NCBI GenBank assembly: GCA_010093685.1
Contig: MU006228.1
Span: forward strand, 213,321 to 277,320
Direction of reading: 5' to 3'
Length of the DNA: 64,000 bases
Source: Ophiobolus disseminans
Lineage: Eukaryota; Ascomycota; Dothideomycetes; Pleosporales; Phaeosphaeriaceae
Shown here: one piece after another, positions 20,445 through 30,087 of the stretch
Layout: every line of letters begins with the position of its first letter
How positions within the stretch are numbered: position 1 is the stretch's first letter
Program-made: the position numbers and the translations under genes
The notes under the pieces: generated by a model
What the model was told of the DNA's origin: nothing
Database searches by the model: none
Seen by the model: the letters and a program-made list of their open reading frames with translations, nothing else

Positions 20445-21841
20445 CGTTGAGCGAGATAGAGATCAGCGTGGAGAAATGAGAGATGAGTAGGTGTTAAGAG
20501 GGACTACGAAGAGTGAGTTCGTAATATATAGATCAAGGGCCGCCGTTTCCTCGCTTAGCTCCTAACAAAGCGCAAAAGGGTCCGTGTGAAGGTGAAGGTG
20601 CGCGCCCGAAGGAAATGATGTAATGCAAATCAGGGGAGCAGGCAAGCCTCTAATGCTTGGAGTTTTACCCTGGAAAAACCCTAAAGGTATTGCTCAATTT
20701 AGATTGCCACGGACGATAGAAACAGACCCCAACAACCGTGTAGTGCCAAAAAGAGCGAGGTGTGTCGTGTACGTTTTAGAAGCCGGCAAGACGAAGATAC
20801 AGTCGTGTCTTAGTGTCGACAGTCAGAACGTGCCGCACCAGGGGAGAACGACACGAATAGGCGCATAAGAACTTCGCAGCCCCGGTTACTTGTTGGAAAG
20901 CGCTACCCATGCCGAATATTGAAGCCCTAACTGTTAGCAACAAGAAGGTCTCGAGGAGACGTCATATTACCTAGGGACCTCGGCGGGACCAGAGTTTGGG
21001 GACTGTAGTCACCCAGTATAAGCATGAGAATGAGAAACACTATGCATTGCACCCAAAATTACCCTGTCTGATCATTCTCATCGTATGGTGCTTGCATTCT
21101 CGCACTTGAAGATGGAATGGTTGAATGTACAACACACTCTACCAGTATCCACAAAAGCGCGAGGATCGGTAGCGTACACATCAGAAACAACCAGGATAAT
21201 TGTCCATCGTTCGAGGTCCATAGTGAAATGCTTTTGGGGTGGCAGGCGAAGCAGCGACAGGTGAGCCAGGATCTTCTAAATTTGCCGCAATATTTCGACG
21301 TCAGGCTCGAAGGTCGTATGTGGCAGTAGTTGCGGTGACTGTTTGGCATCATTTGCACTGACGCGCCGCGATGGGATGGAAGTCTTTGTAACGGTTGGAC
21401 CAAAAGTAGGGGGTAGTAGAAAGGACCTCGTGTTGATTACCTAGGTACGTCATCCCGCGGCAATCCCCACACTCGCGCAGCGACAGAACCCACGGATGAC
21501 ATTCCTCACTGTCACCATAGCTTCCGAACTTCTACCCTGACAATGCTTCGCTACACATCATCACCGACCACGTTTGACAGAATGGCTGCAAACTATGCTG
21601 AAGGCTTTACAATTCCGTTCCTTTCGATGTTCACACCTGCCATAAGCTCGGGCCTCATGATCAAGTGGGTCCACCGACGGCATTGCTGATACAACATCTT
21701 CACTCCTTAAAACTTGGAACCCCTAAAACTTTTGCACTGTATTTATCTCTATCTTCGACTGGCTTCACTCGTCACATACCCACCTCCCCAGTCGCGGTAC
21801 TCACGCCCATTTTGTTCTATCGCACAACTCCCGCGTCCCCA
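20445..21841. other. 1.4 kb without a supported gene
   Basis: Includes the promoter of the astacin-like gene, with an ATATATTA element near 20523-20530. An ATG at 21543 opens a 39-codon frame up to a GTGGGT at 21665 that might be a first exon of the next gene. Other frames (for example 21059-21403 minus) show no family features. Confidence 0.5.
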
Positions 21842-22807
21842 ATGGAAATCTATGCTTCAAAATCCGTCCCCGACGCAAAGCTTCGCCGAGCTGGATGCTT
21901 GTAAGTTCTATCGAACACCATCATTACATATTTAACGGTCATCTAGGTCATCTACAGCTTCTTCAAAGAGCGCTCTGTCGCGGACAAGTCCGTAGCGGTC
22001 GCCAAAGATAATTACGCATTGGCCTGTGAAGTTTATGTCGTCGCGTTGAGGGCCTCGTATTGCGGACCACCAGAGTTACAGCTCGCCATGCAGCGCGTTC
22101 ATCAAAGCGAGAAGAACATTGCGACTGCCCAGAAATACGGCATCGCCGTAGACGACAAGATCGATGATATCATCACGAAGATCAATCAAGGGATGTGCTG
22201 CCGTCTGACCGCGCGTGTAATGGAGGTCCTCCCGCCCGAACTACGCGACGCCGTGTACAAGAATCTCTGCAACACAAGAAAAGTTCTCGCCATCCATTTT
22301 CGCTATCGATCCTCAATGATAAAGCTCACCCGTTTGCCCATACTGAACGCGGAGGTAGCCAAGGTTTCAGGAGCTCTTGCCAGCGGCGACTCTACCACGA
22401 ACACTACGCCAGTCGACGTGATATACTTGTGGTTCGACTCAAGCTTTGCCGAGCAGTTCATCGAATTTTGGTATCGGAAGACCGAGATCAATGTCATAAT
22501 GCAGAAGGACTTGGACCAATCTGGATTCTTGTGCCACGACTTCTGGGGTACACAGCTAGTCCTGAGCCTTTCCATGGTCCAAATATTACTCACAGTCACA
22601 AACAGGACTCATGGGAATCCGGACTTCGCCGCGGTTGATCTGCCGAAAGTACTGACGGCACTCGATGGTAATCTCCACAGTGGTGCCAATATTGTCATTG
22701 TTGCATCCAGAAAGTTCAAGTCTATGACGGGTGCGGACAGGGCTATTGCTTTCCGGAAGCTGATGGATGCCGCTATTACCCGCCCTCCAACGCCTCATGG
22801 CTCGTGA
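21842..22807 (+). CDS. Uncharacterised protein with F-box-like LPPELRDAVY motif
   Basis: Proposed exons 21842-21900 and 21958-22807 (intron with GTAAGT donor and CTACAG acceptor) give 302 residues in frame. The main exon carries FFKERSVADKSVAVAKDNY, QLAMQRVHQSEKNIATAQKYG and the motif VLPPELRDAVYKNLC, which in many Dothideomycete proteins marks an F-box-like or 2EXR-type start of a domain. It ends with DRAIAFRKLMDAAITRPPTP. The N-terminus is uncertain: the frame used for exon 1 is open upstream without an ATG, and a different acceptor (TCTAG at 21942-21946) would join exon 2 to another upstream frame. No catalytic motif or signal peptide is visible. Function unknown. Confidence 0.6.
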
Positions 22808-23958
22808 TCATCGCATAGAAGTCCAGGTGGCTAGAGAACATATCGCTATCAGCACCGGCAATTGTGACGTGGAGGCACTTGTTGCAGAATACCCGAAAAT
22901 GATGCATGAGCGGAGAAACATTGGATGAATATTCGCTATACGATACGGAACCTAGGCGTACTCTTGAAGACGGTAGATTTAAATTATGTCTTCCAAATCG
23001 CGTGTCAGTTTGTGTCCAGGTCATTGCGCACTTTAATCCTATGGACGTTTCTTTGTTTCCACCGCATCTCGAAGACATGCTACTGGACAAGTCCATGGTA
23101 GCGAGACGGCGACGTCCATGTTGTCATTCGTAAGACACGGGAACGTTCCGGAGTGAGCGGAAACACCTGCATGCTCCTTGATTTCCGCGTGGTCCATGTA
23201 TTATAGACCATGCTCTTCCCCGCAAAACAAAAGTAATATAACGTAGCATAGAGATGAGATGTGCGATATTCTGTGAGCGTGTTTGACGCGACGCGTCGCG
23301 TCCTAATATGCACGGGCCTCGGCGCTAATTTGCCTACCTAAACGAACAATGTCAGTATCCGTGGGGTCACCGTTCCTTCCTCGTCCGAAATCATCATCGT
23401 CTCATCTTTTCTTATACACCAAGGGTGCCTTTTGACAAAACGTAAGGACCAACATGTTGGTCCAGAATGCGCTCGGTCTCTCGGGGACATCGCGTGCGCT
23501 GCATCCACCACCATGAGTTTGCAGACAAACCTCTGGCGCGACCTACCCATAACTGCCCGGTCTAGTCACACGGGACACGGAAAGGTGCAGGCAAACGACC
23601 CTCCAAACGCTCTCCAAAGCGACTTTCCTGTCTGGAAACTCTGGACCCCTGGCTTTGTCTCATCCCTCGTGTTTTCCCGGCAGTGGTGAGCGCTCGGCAG
23701 CGCCGTCATGCCCTCGCCATACCTAGGTAGTGAACGGCGTGGCAATCTCGGTTTTTCGCAAGTGAAGGAGCCTTGTCGAGCGCTAGTTCGGTGTCGAGTT
23801 CTAACGAGTGCTCTGGTTCACTTACGATTTCGGTACCCAAGTACCGTTAGTATAACCTTCTTCGCAAATCTCTAGCGCTTCTACACCTCTCCCAACACTC
23901 ACCCACGCAAAACGAATCTCACCCGGCCCACACTCTTCAACAACTACAATACCCGATC
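22808..23958. other. 1.15 kb without a supported gene
   Basis: Short frames only (for example 22906-23133 plus, 23432-23689 plus). The last 150 bp, CT- and CA-rich, look like the leader of the RRM gene. Nothing else identified. Confidence 0.55.
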
Positions 23959-24819
23959 ATGCCGCGCCCACTAAACACGAAAGCGAAGGAAGAGCATCTG
24001 ATTTTCGTCAAGAACGTCCCAGCAGACTTAGCGACTGGCTCCCTTCTCGACCTCTTCGCGCGGTACGAGCCACTGAGAATCAAAAATGTCTATCCAAACA
24101 GCGACATTACGACAGTTGTCGTGTCGTTCCGAACATTCGACGAGGCAAGCTATGCGCAGGAGGACACAGATGGCATACGCCTCGACAACGTTGTTCTCCG
24201 TGTGGAGATGTTCAGCAAACATAGATCCGTTCGCTACTTGCGGGAAGAGCGCAACGCACACCGACCTCTAGGCGCAGTGGACGAAGAGTACGAAGACGAG
24301 ACAGAAGATCAACCGCATTACGTTCACGAAGCCGGAGACGTCATAGTGCTCGATTCCTCACATGCATCATTGCTACAAGATAAAGGCGCCACAACCTGGG
24401 CTCAGATCGCGAAAAAGAAACAACCGCTCGGTATGGCGCCTCTGCCGGCTCCCATTGCGCTTTCCTCCCTGCATCCCGTTGTCTCAAAGGAAGCAGTCAC
24501 GTCTACGCCCAAGCTCACTGTCGCAGTCCCTCGCTTGCCCGACGCACCTGGAACCGATGATGACACGTCAGAGCTGGACCTTACCGACGACAGTTCTCTG
24601 CAATCGCCCGCTACGTCTTCCGCAGAAGTCGCTGGCTACGAAGCAGACGTAGAAGACAACCGCGAGCCCAAGAATCAGTTCACCCCTACCAAGGACAAGA
24701 CGAGGCCATCATCCGGGATCATGGCTCCATGGGAACCAGTCGACTCAACAGAAAGGATTCGCCAGCGTCACTGTCGGGACTGCGTGTTCTGCCAGATGCG
24801 TATTCGCTTGCGTGGCTAG
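23959..24819 (+). CDS. RRM-domain RNA-binding protein
   Basis: Intronless, 286 residues. One RNA-recognition motif spans about 10-95: HLIFVKNVPADLATGSLLDL is beta-1/alpha-1 with an RNP2-like core, TTVVVSFRTFDEASYAQ is the RNP1-like strand plus helix 2, and GIRLDNVVLRVEMF closes the fold. The usual aromatic residues of RNP1 are partly replaced (VVVSF), so RNA binding may be weak or mediated differently. The remainder is acidic and disordered (EEYEDETEDQ, DDDTSELDLTDDSS). The C-terminus is a conserved-looking tail with APWEPVDSTERIRQRHCR followed by DCVFCQMRIRLRG; its Cys pair could bind metal or a partner. No known orthologue name is offered. Confidence 0.8.
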   Translation: MPRPLNTKAKEEHLIFVKNVPADLATGSLLDLFARYEPLRIKNVYPNSDITTVVVSFRTFDEASYAQEDTDGIRLDNVVLRVEMFSKHRSVRYLREERNAHRPLGAVDEEYEDETEDQPHYVHEAGDVIVLDSSHASLLQDKGATTWAQIAKKKQPLGMAPLPAPIALSSLHPVVSKEAVTSTPKLTVAVPRLPDAPGTDDDTSELDLTDDSSLQSPATSSAEVAGYEADVEDNREPKNQFTPTKDKTRPSSGIMAPWEPVDSTERIRQRHCRDCVFCQMRIRLRG

Positions 24820-25052
24820 GCACATGAAGGCGAGATTTAGGTGAGGAAGCGAATAGTTGGTCACGATTGACATATTCTCCTACGACATACAGACGTGGCT
24901 GTCATGAGGTATCACAATGCATTGCATTTTTGAAGATTTCATTTGCTTCCACTGTGATTCACACGTCAGTTTTCAGACTAGTGAGACTTTTTCTCTCGTC
25001 ATCCTCTCCACTGCACCTCATCCTTGCTTTGTCGTCGGTTTTCCTAGCATGA

Positions 25053-25637
25053 TCAAAGGAAAGACTCTGCCACCACCAGGTGTTGTAATAACTCGCGCCC
25101 CAGCCTTACTAGAACCTGTTTGTGCTCAGAATTCTTTTGTAAGTTAAATACCGTCCTCAAAATGTTGTGAGTACATACAGGCTCTCTATTGAAATCTAGG
25201 TAAAGGGACACGAATGCTTGTAACGCTTTGGCCACCTTCCAGCCAGGGCTTTCTAACACGAACACGTGCTTCCTTTCGATCACACCAGCTTCCGTTTGAT
25301 CTATGCATACAGCTAGCACAGACTCCAATATTGGTGGGCAGTCCTTATTGCTTACCCGACCTCAATCGCCTTCCTCGTTGAATTAAATGCACGAAGTAGA
25401 ACCACAGTGACGATAAAGTCGTAAGGCTTGCAGGCAGTCTTGCGTAACTTGTACAACGTTGCTTTTGGCTTCAGACTGAAACATTGGTAAGTTGTTCGGA
25501 TTCGTCAAGACGAATACCTTTCTCGATGCTAATAACTGGTGATTCTTTATTGCGAATACTGGGCCGTCGTAAATCAGCAGCGCTTCTAGGGCATTGGCGA
25601 TGCGGCGGGGGGTGAAGCTGGACAGGTCTTGAGCCAT
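25053..25637 (-). pseudogene. Decayed gene of an unknown conserved-looking family
   Basis: The ATG at 25637 begins MAQDLSSFTPRRIANALEAL, continuing LLIYDGPVFAIKNHQLLASRK and DCLQALRLYRHC before a stop. In a second frame the same stretch continues as TVVLLRAFNSTRKAIEV, and in a third frame as NKDCPPILESVLAVCIDQTEAG, then KHVFVLESPGWKVAKALQAF and LYLDFNREP. The three pieces follow one another without overlap of meaning, so they read as one protein broken by two frameshifts near 25400 and 25350. No GT/AG pair restores phase at either place. I do not recognise the family; the pieces have normal codon-like character and no membrane segment. Confidence 0.5.
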
Positions 25638-26104
25638 GAGGTGACATTAGCAAGGCACCAGTAGTGCGTGTAACTATGGGCCGGAAGTCACTGCCATCGG
25701 TTAAGAGGCGTCATCTTGTGGGCACCCACTCTATGTAAACTCTTGAAGCGTTCTGGCTCAATTACCTAGAGTTTCCAGTGCCGATGAACAGGGCAGAAGC
25801 TTTTCCATTCCAAATACCTTAGGGAGCATCCAGCCAGGAGAATACTGCCTGATTCCTGTGGCACACGATGCGTCGGCGCCCGTTGCTGCCTGGTACGTAC
25901 CACTGTCGCAGCCAATGAGCCACTGCAGGTGGCCCGAATCGCGCTTCACGTGACTACGCGCCATTGCGCTACCGGCTCTACAGTTTCAACAAAATCCTCT
26001 TTGCTCTGTGTTTCGCCGTCAACGTCCTCCACAACCTTCACTTTACTTCAACCCATCTCTTGTGGTTTCCCACTTGACAACTTCGAGTCAGAACACCCCT
26101 CAAG
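25638..26104. other. Intergenic between two decayed genes
   Basis: 467 bp, divergent upstream region of both pseudogenes. A plus-strand frame starting with GTG at 25929 runs into the oxygenase locus but is not family-like before about 26250. Confidence 0.5.
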
Positions 26105-27560
26105 ATGCCCAAGATGCCTAAATTCCCGATTTCTGATGATGGCGCAACAACACAAATTACGCAGTCGCTCTCCAAGCTCCTTCTCAACTCCACATATGCC
26201 TGTGGCACCATCCTCAGTCGCGCCGGACACCACCACCATTGGCACAGACACATCAGCCGGTGACTGCGTCACCATTCGCTGGGACTCTGCTACGTCGATC
26301 GAGAAGCTCAGCGTAGGTACCCAGCCCGCCAGTTTCGGATTCCAAGGCCAAGACATCATCGATGAGTCGTATCGGAAGGCATCAAAGCTCGATACTTCAG
26401 CGTTCTCCACAAAATTCTGCCCCTATGATTCCGGCATCATAGATGTCATCGGTCAAGCTCTGCTGCCTAAGCTATCTGGCTCTTCACAGGGCATCCGTGC
26501 AGAGTTGTATAAACTCAACGTGAGTGTCTTCTCAAATTCTCACACCAATCTAGTCTACTAACAGTTCCAGATCTATCAAGCTCCCTCGGGTATGTTCAAG
26601 TCTCATGTCGACACGCCTCGTTCAGGCCTGCAAACCAGCTCACTCGTTGTCTGTCTCCCATGTGCCCATGAGGGCGGCCAGTTGGTCGTGCGTCATCAGG
26701 GGAATTCTACGATTTTTGACTGGTCTAGATCTATTAGAGACATCCAGTGGGCGGCTTTTTACAGCGACTGCGAGCACGAGGTTCTCGAAGTCACCTCTGG
26801 CCATCGCATCACCCTGACGTACAACCTGTTTGCGCGTCGTGGCCTTGGCGAGCTTGCGGGCCGTAACGAGACGCTCGATGCCCAGAAGCTTCCGGTGTAC
26901 AAGGTAGTCAAAGAGGTCTTGGAGAAGCCCGACTTCAAGGCAGAGGGTAAGTACCGTAGGTACCCGTGTAAACAAAGGATCATGCTTACAATAATCAAGT
27001 GGTATACTCGGCAAGCACTGTAGCTATGCGTACGCTCATGCAACTAAGGAAGGCGCTTCAGTACTTCCATCCGTTCTGAAGGGCTCTGATATGGTCGCGT
27101 ATGAAGTATTTCGCTCCCTTGGTATCGAAGTTCTTGTTCGCCCCGTCGTTGAGCGCATCAGCAAGTTCATGTATAGTTCTGAATACGTCGAAGGTGATCT
27201 TGCCACGCATAGTCATGTCGGCAACCAATTGTCGGCTGCGACCAAGGTTGACAAGACCATGGAGGATTACGAACCGGGGCGCGTGTACGGAGCGTTCCCT
27301 AGTCAACTCATGAAGGTGACATGGATGAACTCACCAACTATCGAGGCTAAGAATATGCAATTCACCTTCGCGGCCGCACGTATTTGTCGACGACTGCTCA
27401 GAAGATTTGGCTAATCACCAGGCGGGAGGTAGTATGGCAATCAGCCTGATTCCGACTTCGCATATAGTTACTGTGCGCTTCTTTTCAAGATCCTCCCGTA
27501 CGCGGAGCGTGTCGAGGTAAGCTTCCAAGTTCAAAGCACAATGTTGATCTCTACCTGAAA
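26105..27560 (+). pseudogene. 2OG-Fe(II) oxygenase (prolyl-4-hydroxylase-like), probably broken
   Basis: Family blocks in order: SLSKLLLNSTYACGTI, then in another frame GDCVTIRWDSATSIEKL, ASFGFQGQDIIDESYRKASK and GIIDVIGQALLP; after an intron (about 26521-26571) IYQAPSGMFKSHVDTPRSG with the iron ligands His and Asp, SLVVCLPCAHEGGQLVVRH, AAFYSDCEHEVLEVTSGH with the distal His, and HRITLTYNL with the 2-oxoglutarate Arg. A later exon has GILGKHCSYAYAHATK and VLKGSDMVAYEVFRSLG, and a C-terminal piece YGNQPDSDFAYSYCALLF lies in a different frame from the WMNSPTIEAKN block just before it. Two frame breaks (about 26200 and 27380) are not mended by canonical introns. The catalytic core itself is intact, so a shortened product cannot be excluded. 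Confidence 0.68.
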
Positions 27561-28108
27561 CGACAATTAGAACGCGAAAAAGCATGGCAACTTTTTGTGA
27601 TGGCTTTTCAGGGCCGCGAAGTGTGCCGCAACACCCGGTGAAAACATCGAGCTTCACTACGGTGCCAACAACCATGGTTAATGTAGCCATTTCGGGTGTA
27701 AATTGATCTGCAGTAAAGAATAAATCGGATTGACTCATTTGCAAAACATGTCATCTCAGAAGCTCCTTCCATGATGTGATTTCCAGAGACGTTTCTTTTC
27801 ATCAATAGTTGTACAGCACCCTCAGTAAACGACATATGCGAAGCTCCATACTCACACTCAACGATAGAGTCTTGCATGACACCACGCTTAGATATTAAGC
27901 TATCAGCTAAACTCCTGGAAGTCTCAGAGTGAATTGAGAGGTGAAGATGTGATCTGAAAGTTTGTACGAGAAAAAGAAGGTGCCAGAAACAAACACGTAG
28001 AGGAGCGAGGCACCATGGCTGACTGTGGCAACCTCCATTACATTTGGCAAAGCCGCAAATGCTCTGTGAATCCAATTTGTCCGACGGACGTAGTCAAGAC
28101 CCTGACAC
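27561..28108. other. Intergenic, no supported gene
   Basis: 548 bp between the oxygenase remnant and the 3' end of the GH93-like gene; minus-strand open frames here are not family-like. Confidence 0.55.
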
Positions 28109-29585
28109 TTACGCCGCAGCGAGCAGGGCCTTTTCCAGATCCATCGAGGAAACCAAAATATCCGCAGAAGTGGTCTTACCCTCTGAACCTCCCGTAATGC
28201 GAAGCGCTCTCCTGTCATTCGCGGCTGTAAATGATTAGCATGCGCATGAGCAAAGTTTGAGAATATATAACTTACGCGCTCGCACTTCTCGACCCAACGC
28301 TCGACCAGCTGTTGTTGCAACAACTTTCCACGGCCCTTCCCCCAACGCTTGGTTGACAAAGATAGAGTTCGTGACGGAGTCCGAAAGGATAATCGTGCCG
28401 TTTGCACCACCGATCAACGACCAGGTCACAAATGACGCGCCTTGAGGTTTCACGCCCGTAGTTGAGACTATGTCACGTATGCGTTCTGTCGCAGCGTTCT
28501 CAGGCGATGCAGTTATCTTGAAGTTCGTAATGCTCGCGCTATTGGTTCCGTTGCTTGGACTGGACTCAAAGGCAATGAGGTACTGCTTATTTGGAAGCTA
28601 GCGCTAAGTCAGCACTGAGTCGTCAACTTCAATCTGTTTGAGGGTTTACTTTGGCAACACTCGCCATGCCTTGTTGGTCGGAAAGCGTGCTCGAGGCTGC
28701 AACGTCAATTGCAGTGCCCCAGCCATCCCACATATCAGCTGCCGACTGCTGAGAGATCTTTTGTGCATGCTGGCCGTCGCGCTGATCAGAGTAATATACG
28801 GTGAGACGTTTGTCGCTGACACGGTTAGCTGTGCTTGATCTGAGACACGTGATTGGGACGTTGACATACTGAAGCAGAAGATGTGGCTCCCCGACCGCCT
28901 TAGCACCTACTGCACCACCCTCGGCGACACAGTGCACAAACTCAAACGTTACACCTTGATCCCAGGATGCGTATAGCTCGATATTGGTGCTCTTTGCATC
29001 CACTGCATTGACTGCTAGCAGTGTCATATTTGTATCGCCACTAAAAGAGCCCTCCGCAAGGAGTAGATGCGGCTCAAGAAGCCTTCGCCCGGCAACTTTG
29101 GACTTCGCTGTGCCATGCGCATACCACGAAAAGCCATTGTTGGTCGATCGATATATGGGCAGCGTACTATTAATCTGCTCAAGATCATTCCAGACCGCCA
29201 GGACAGTGTTGTTTGGCATGTTTTCGGTACGTGGCGAAGTAAGATGGTGCGCTGTATCATCCGGTTGGTACATTGTGGCATTTGCGAAGGTGTCTACGCC
29301 AGTGAATATCGGCTCCGGTGGGTCTTCAGGATCTTCCGGAGTGGGAGTAGGCGTCGGAGCGCGTGTTGGAGTAGGTCGTCGGGTAGGTGTAGGTTGTTGA
29401 GTCGGTGTTGGTCTTCTAGTCTGGGTTGGGCGTCGTGTAGACGTAGGCCGTCGCCGAGTACTTGTTGGCCGCCACGGCGGATCCTCCTCTGGGTCATCAG
29501 GATCCTCATCTGGGTCGTCGTCCCATTGTGCTCTCACAGCGCAGACGAAGAGAAAAAGTGCAAGTATGAAAACAACAAAACGCAT
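28109..29585 (-). CDS. Secreted GH93-like sialidase-fold protein with Pro/Thr linker
   Basis: Three exons (29585-28650, 28597-28276, 28224-28109) give 457 residues. MRFVVFILALFLFVCAVRAQ is a signal peptide. Residues 21-37 are acidic (DDDPDEDPDDPEED), and about 38-83 is a linker of PTxTR and PTPT repeats. The catalytic-type domain has Asp-box-like turns (STNNGFSWYAHG, ASWDQGVTF), EPHLLLAEGSF, GEPHLLLQYV, TVYYSDQRDGQHAQKISQQS and GMASVAKLPNKQYLIAFES, a sequence of blocks I associate with GH93 exo-1,5-alpha-L-arabinanases. If active it would release arabinobiose from arabinan side chains of pectin. The N-terminal linker is unusual, since no binding module precedes it. A downstream GTAAGT at the stop leaves room for a longer isoform. 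Confidence 0.8.
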
Positions 29586-30087
29586 TTTGGCTGTGGTTAT
29601 TCAACAAAGCGAGAAGGCGGTGGTTCGAATTTCTTGCTGCAAGGGCCGATGGAAACATTCTTATTGTGTGACTCGGTCCAATATTGAGCAGCACTCTACC
29701 ACATCATTGCCGCAGATGAGATCTGATATTGTAGTTCGTGGCCTCGTAGCACAACGCAAATTTCGACTAAGCTCTTGTTGATGAGTGACCATGGGTAAAT
29801 GCAGGTCCTAGACATATCCCCACACAATGCTACTTAAGCGATGATAATCGGCCAATCCAGTCAAGGGAGATTTCCCGTGCCGCACCACTGCCACGGCAGC
29901 GATGAAAATCCTCCGAAGCGTGATTTGCCGGCAGTTGAAGCATGCTCACTAGACGTAATTTACGAGTAGAGTATGTCTGACTTCTACAAAATGATATTCA
30001 GGCTTGTGTCTTTATTTGTTGGAAGAAAAGTTAGCATTGCATTACAGGACAGTGCAGTACAAGCAGCAAATCATTTGGGGTCAATGC
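29586..30087. other. Intergenic: promoter of the GH93-like gene
   Basis: 502 bp between two minus-strand genes. No coding or RNA signal seen. Confidence 0.6.

Noticed and set aside
29067..29687. 206-codon plus-strand frame
   Set aside because: Antisense to the Pro/Thr linker and signal peptide of the GH93-like gene; Arg/Cys-rich shadow.
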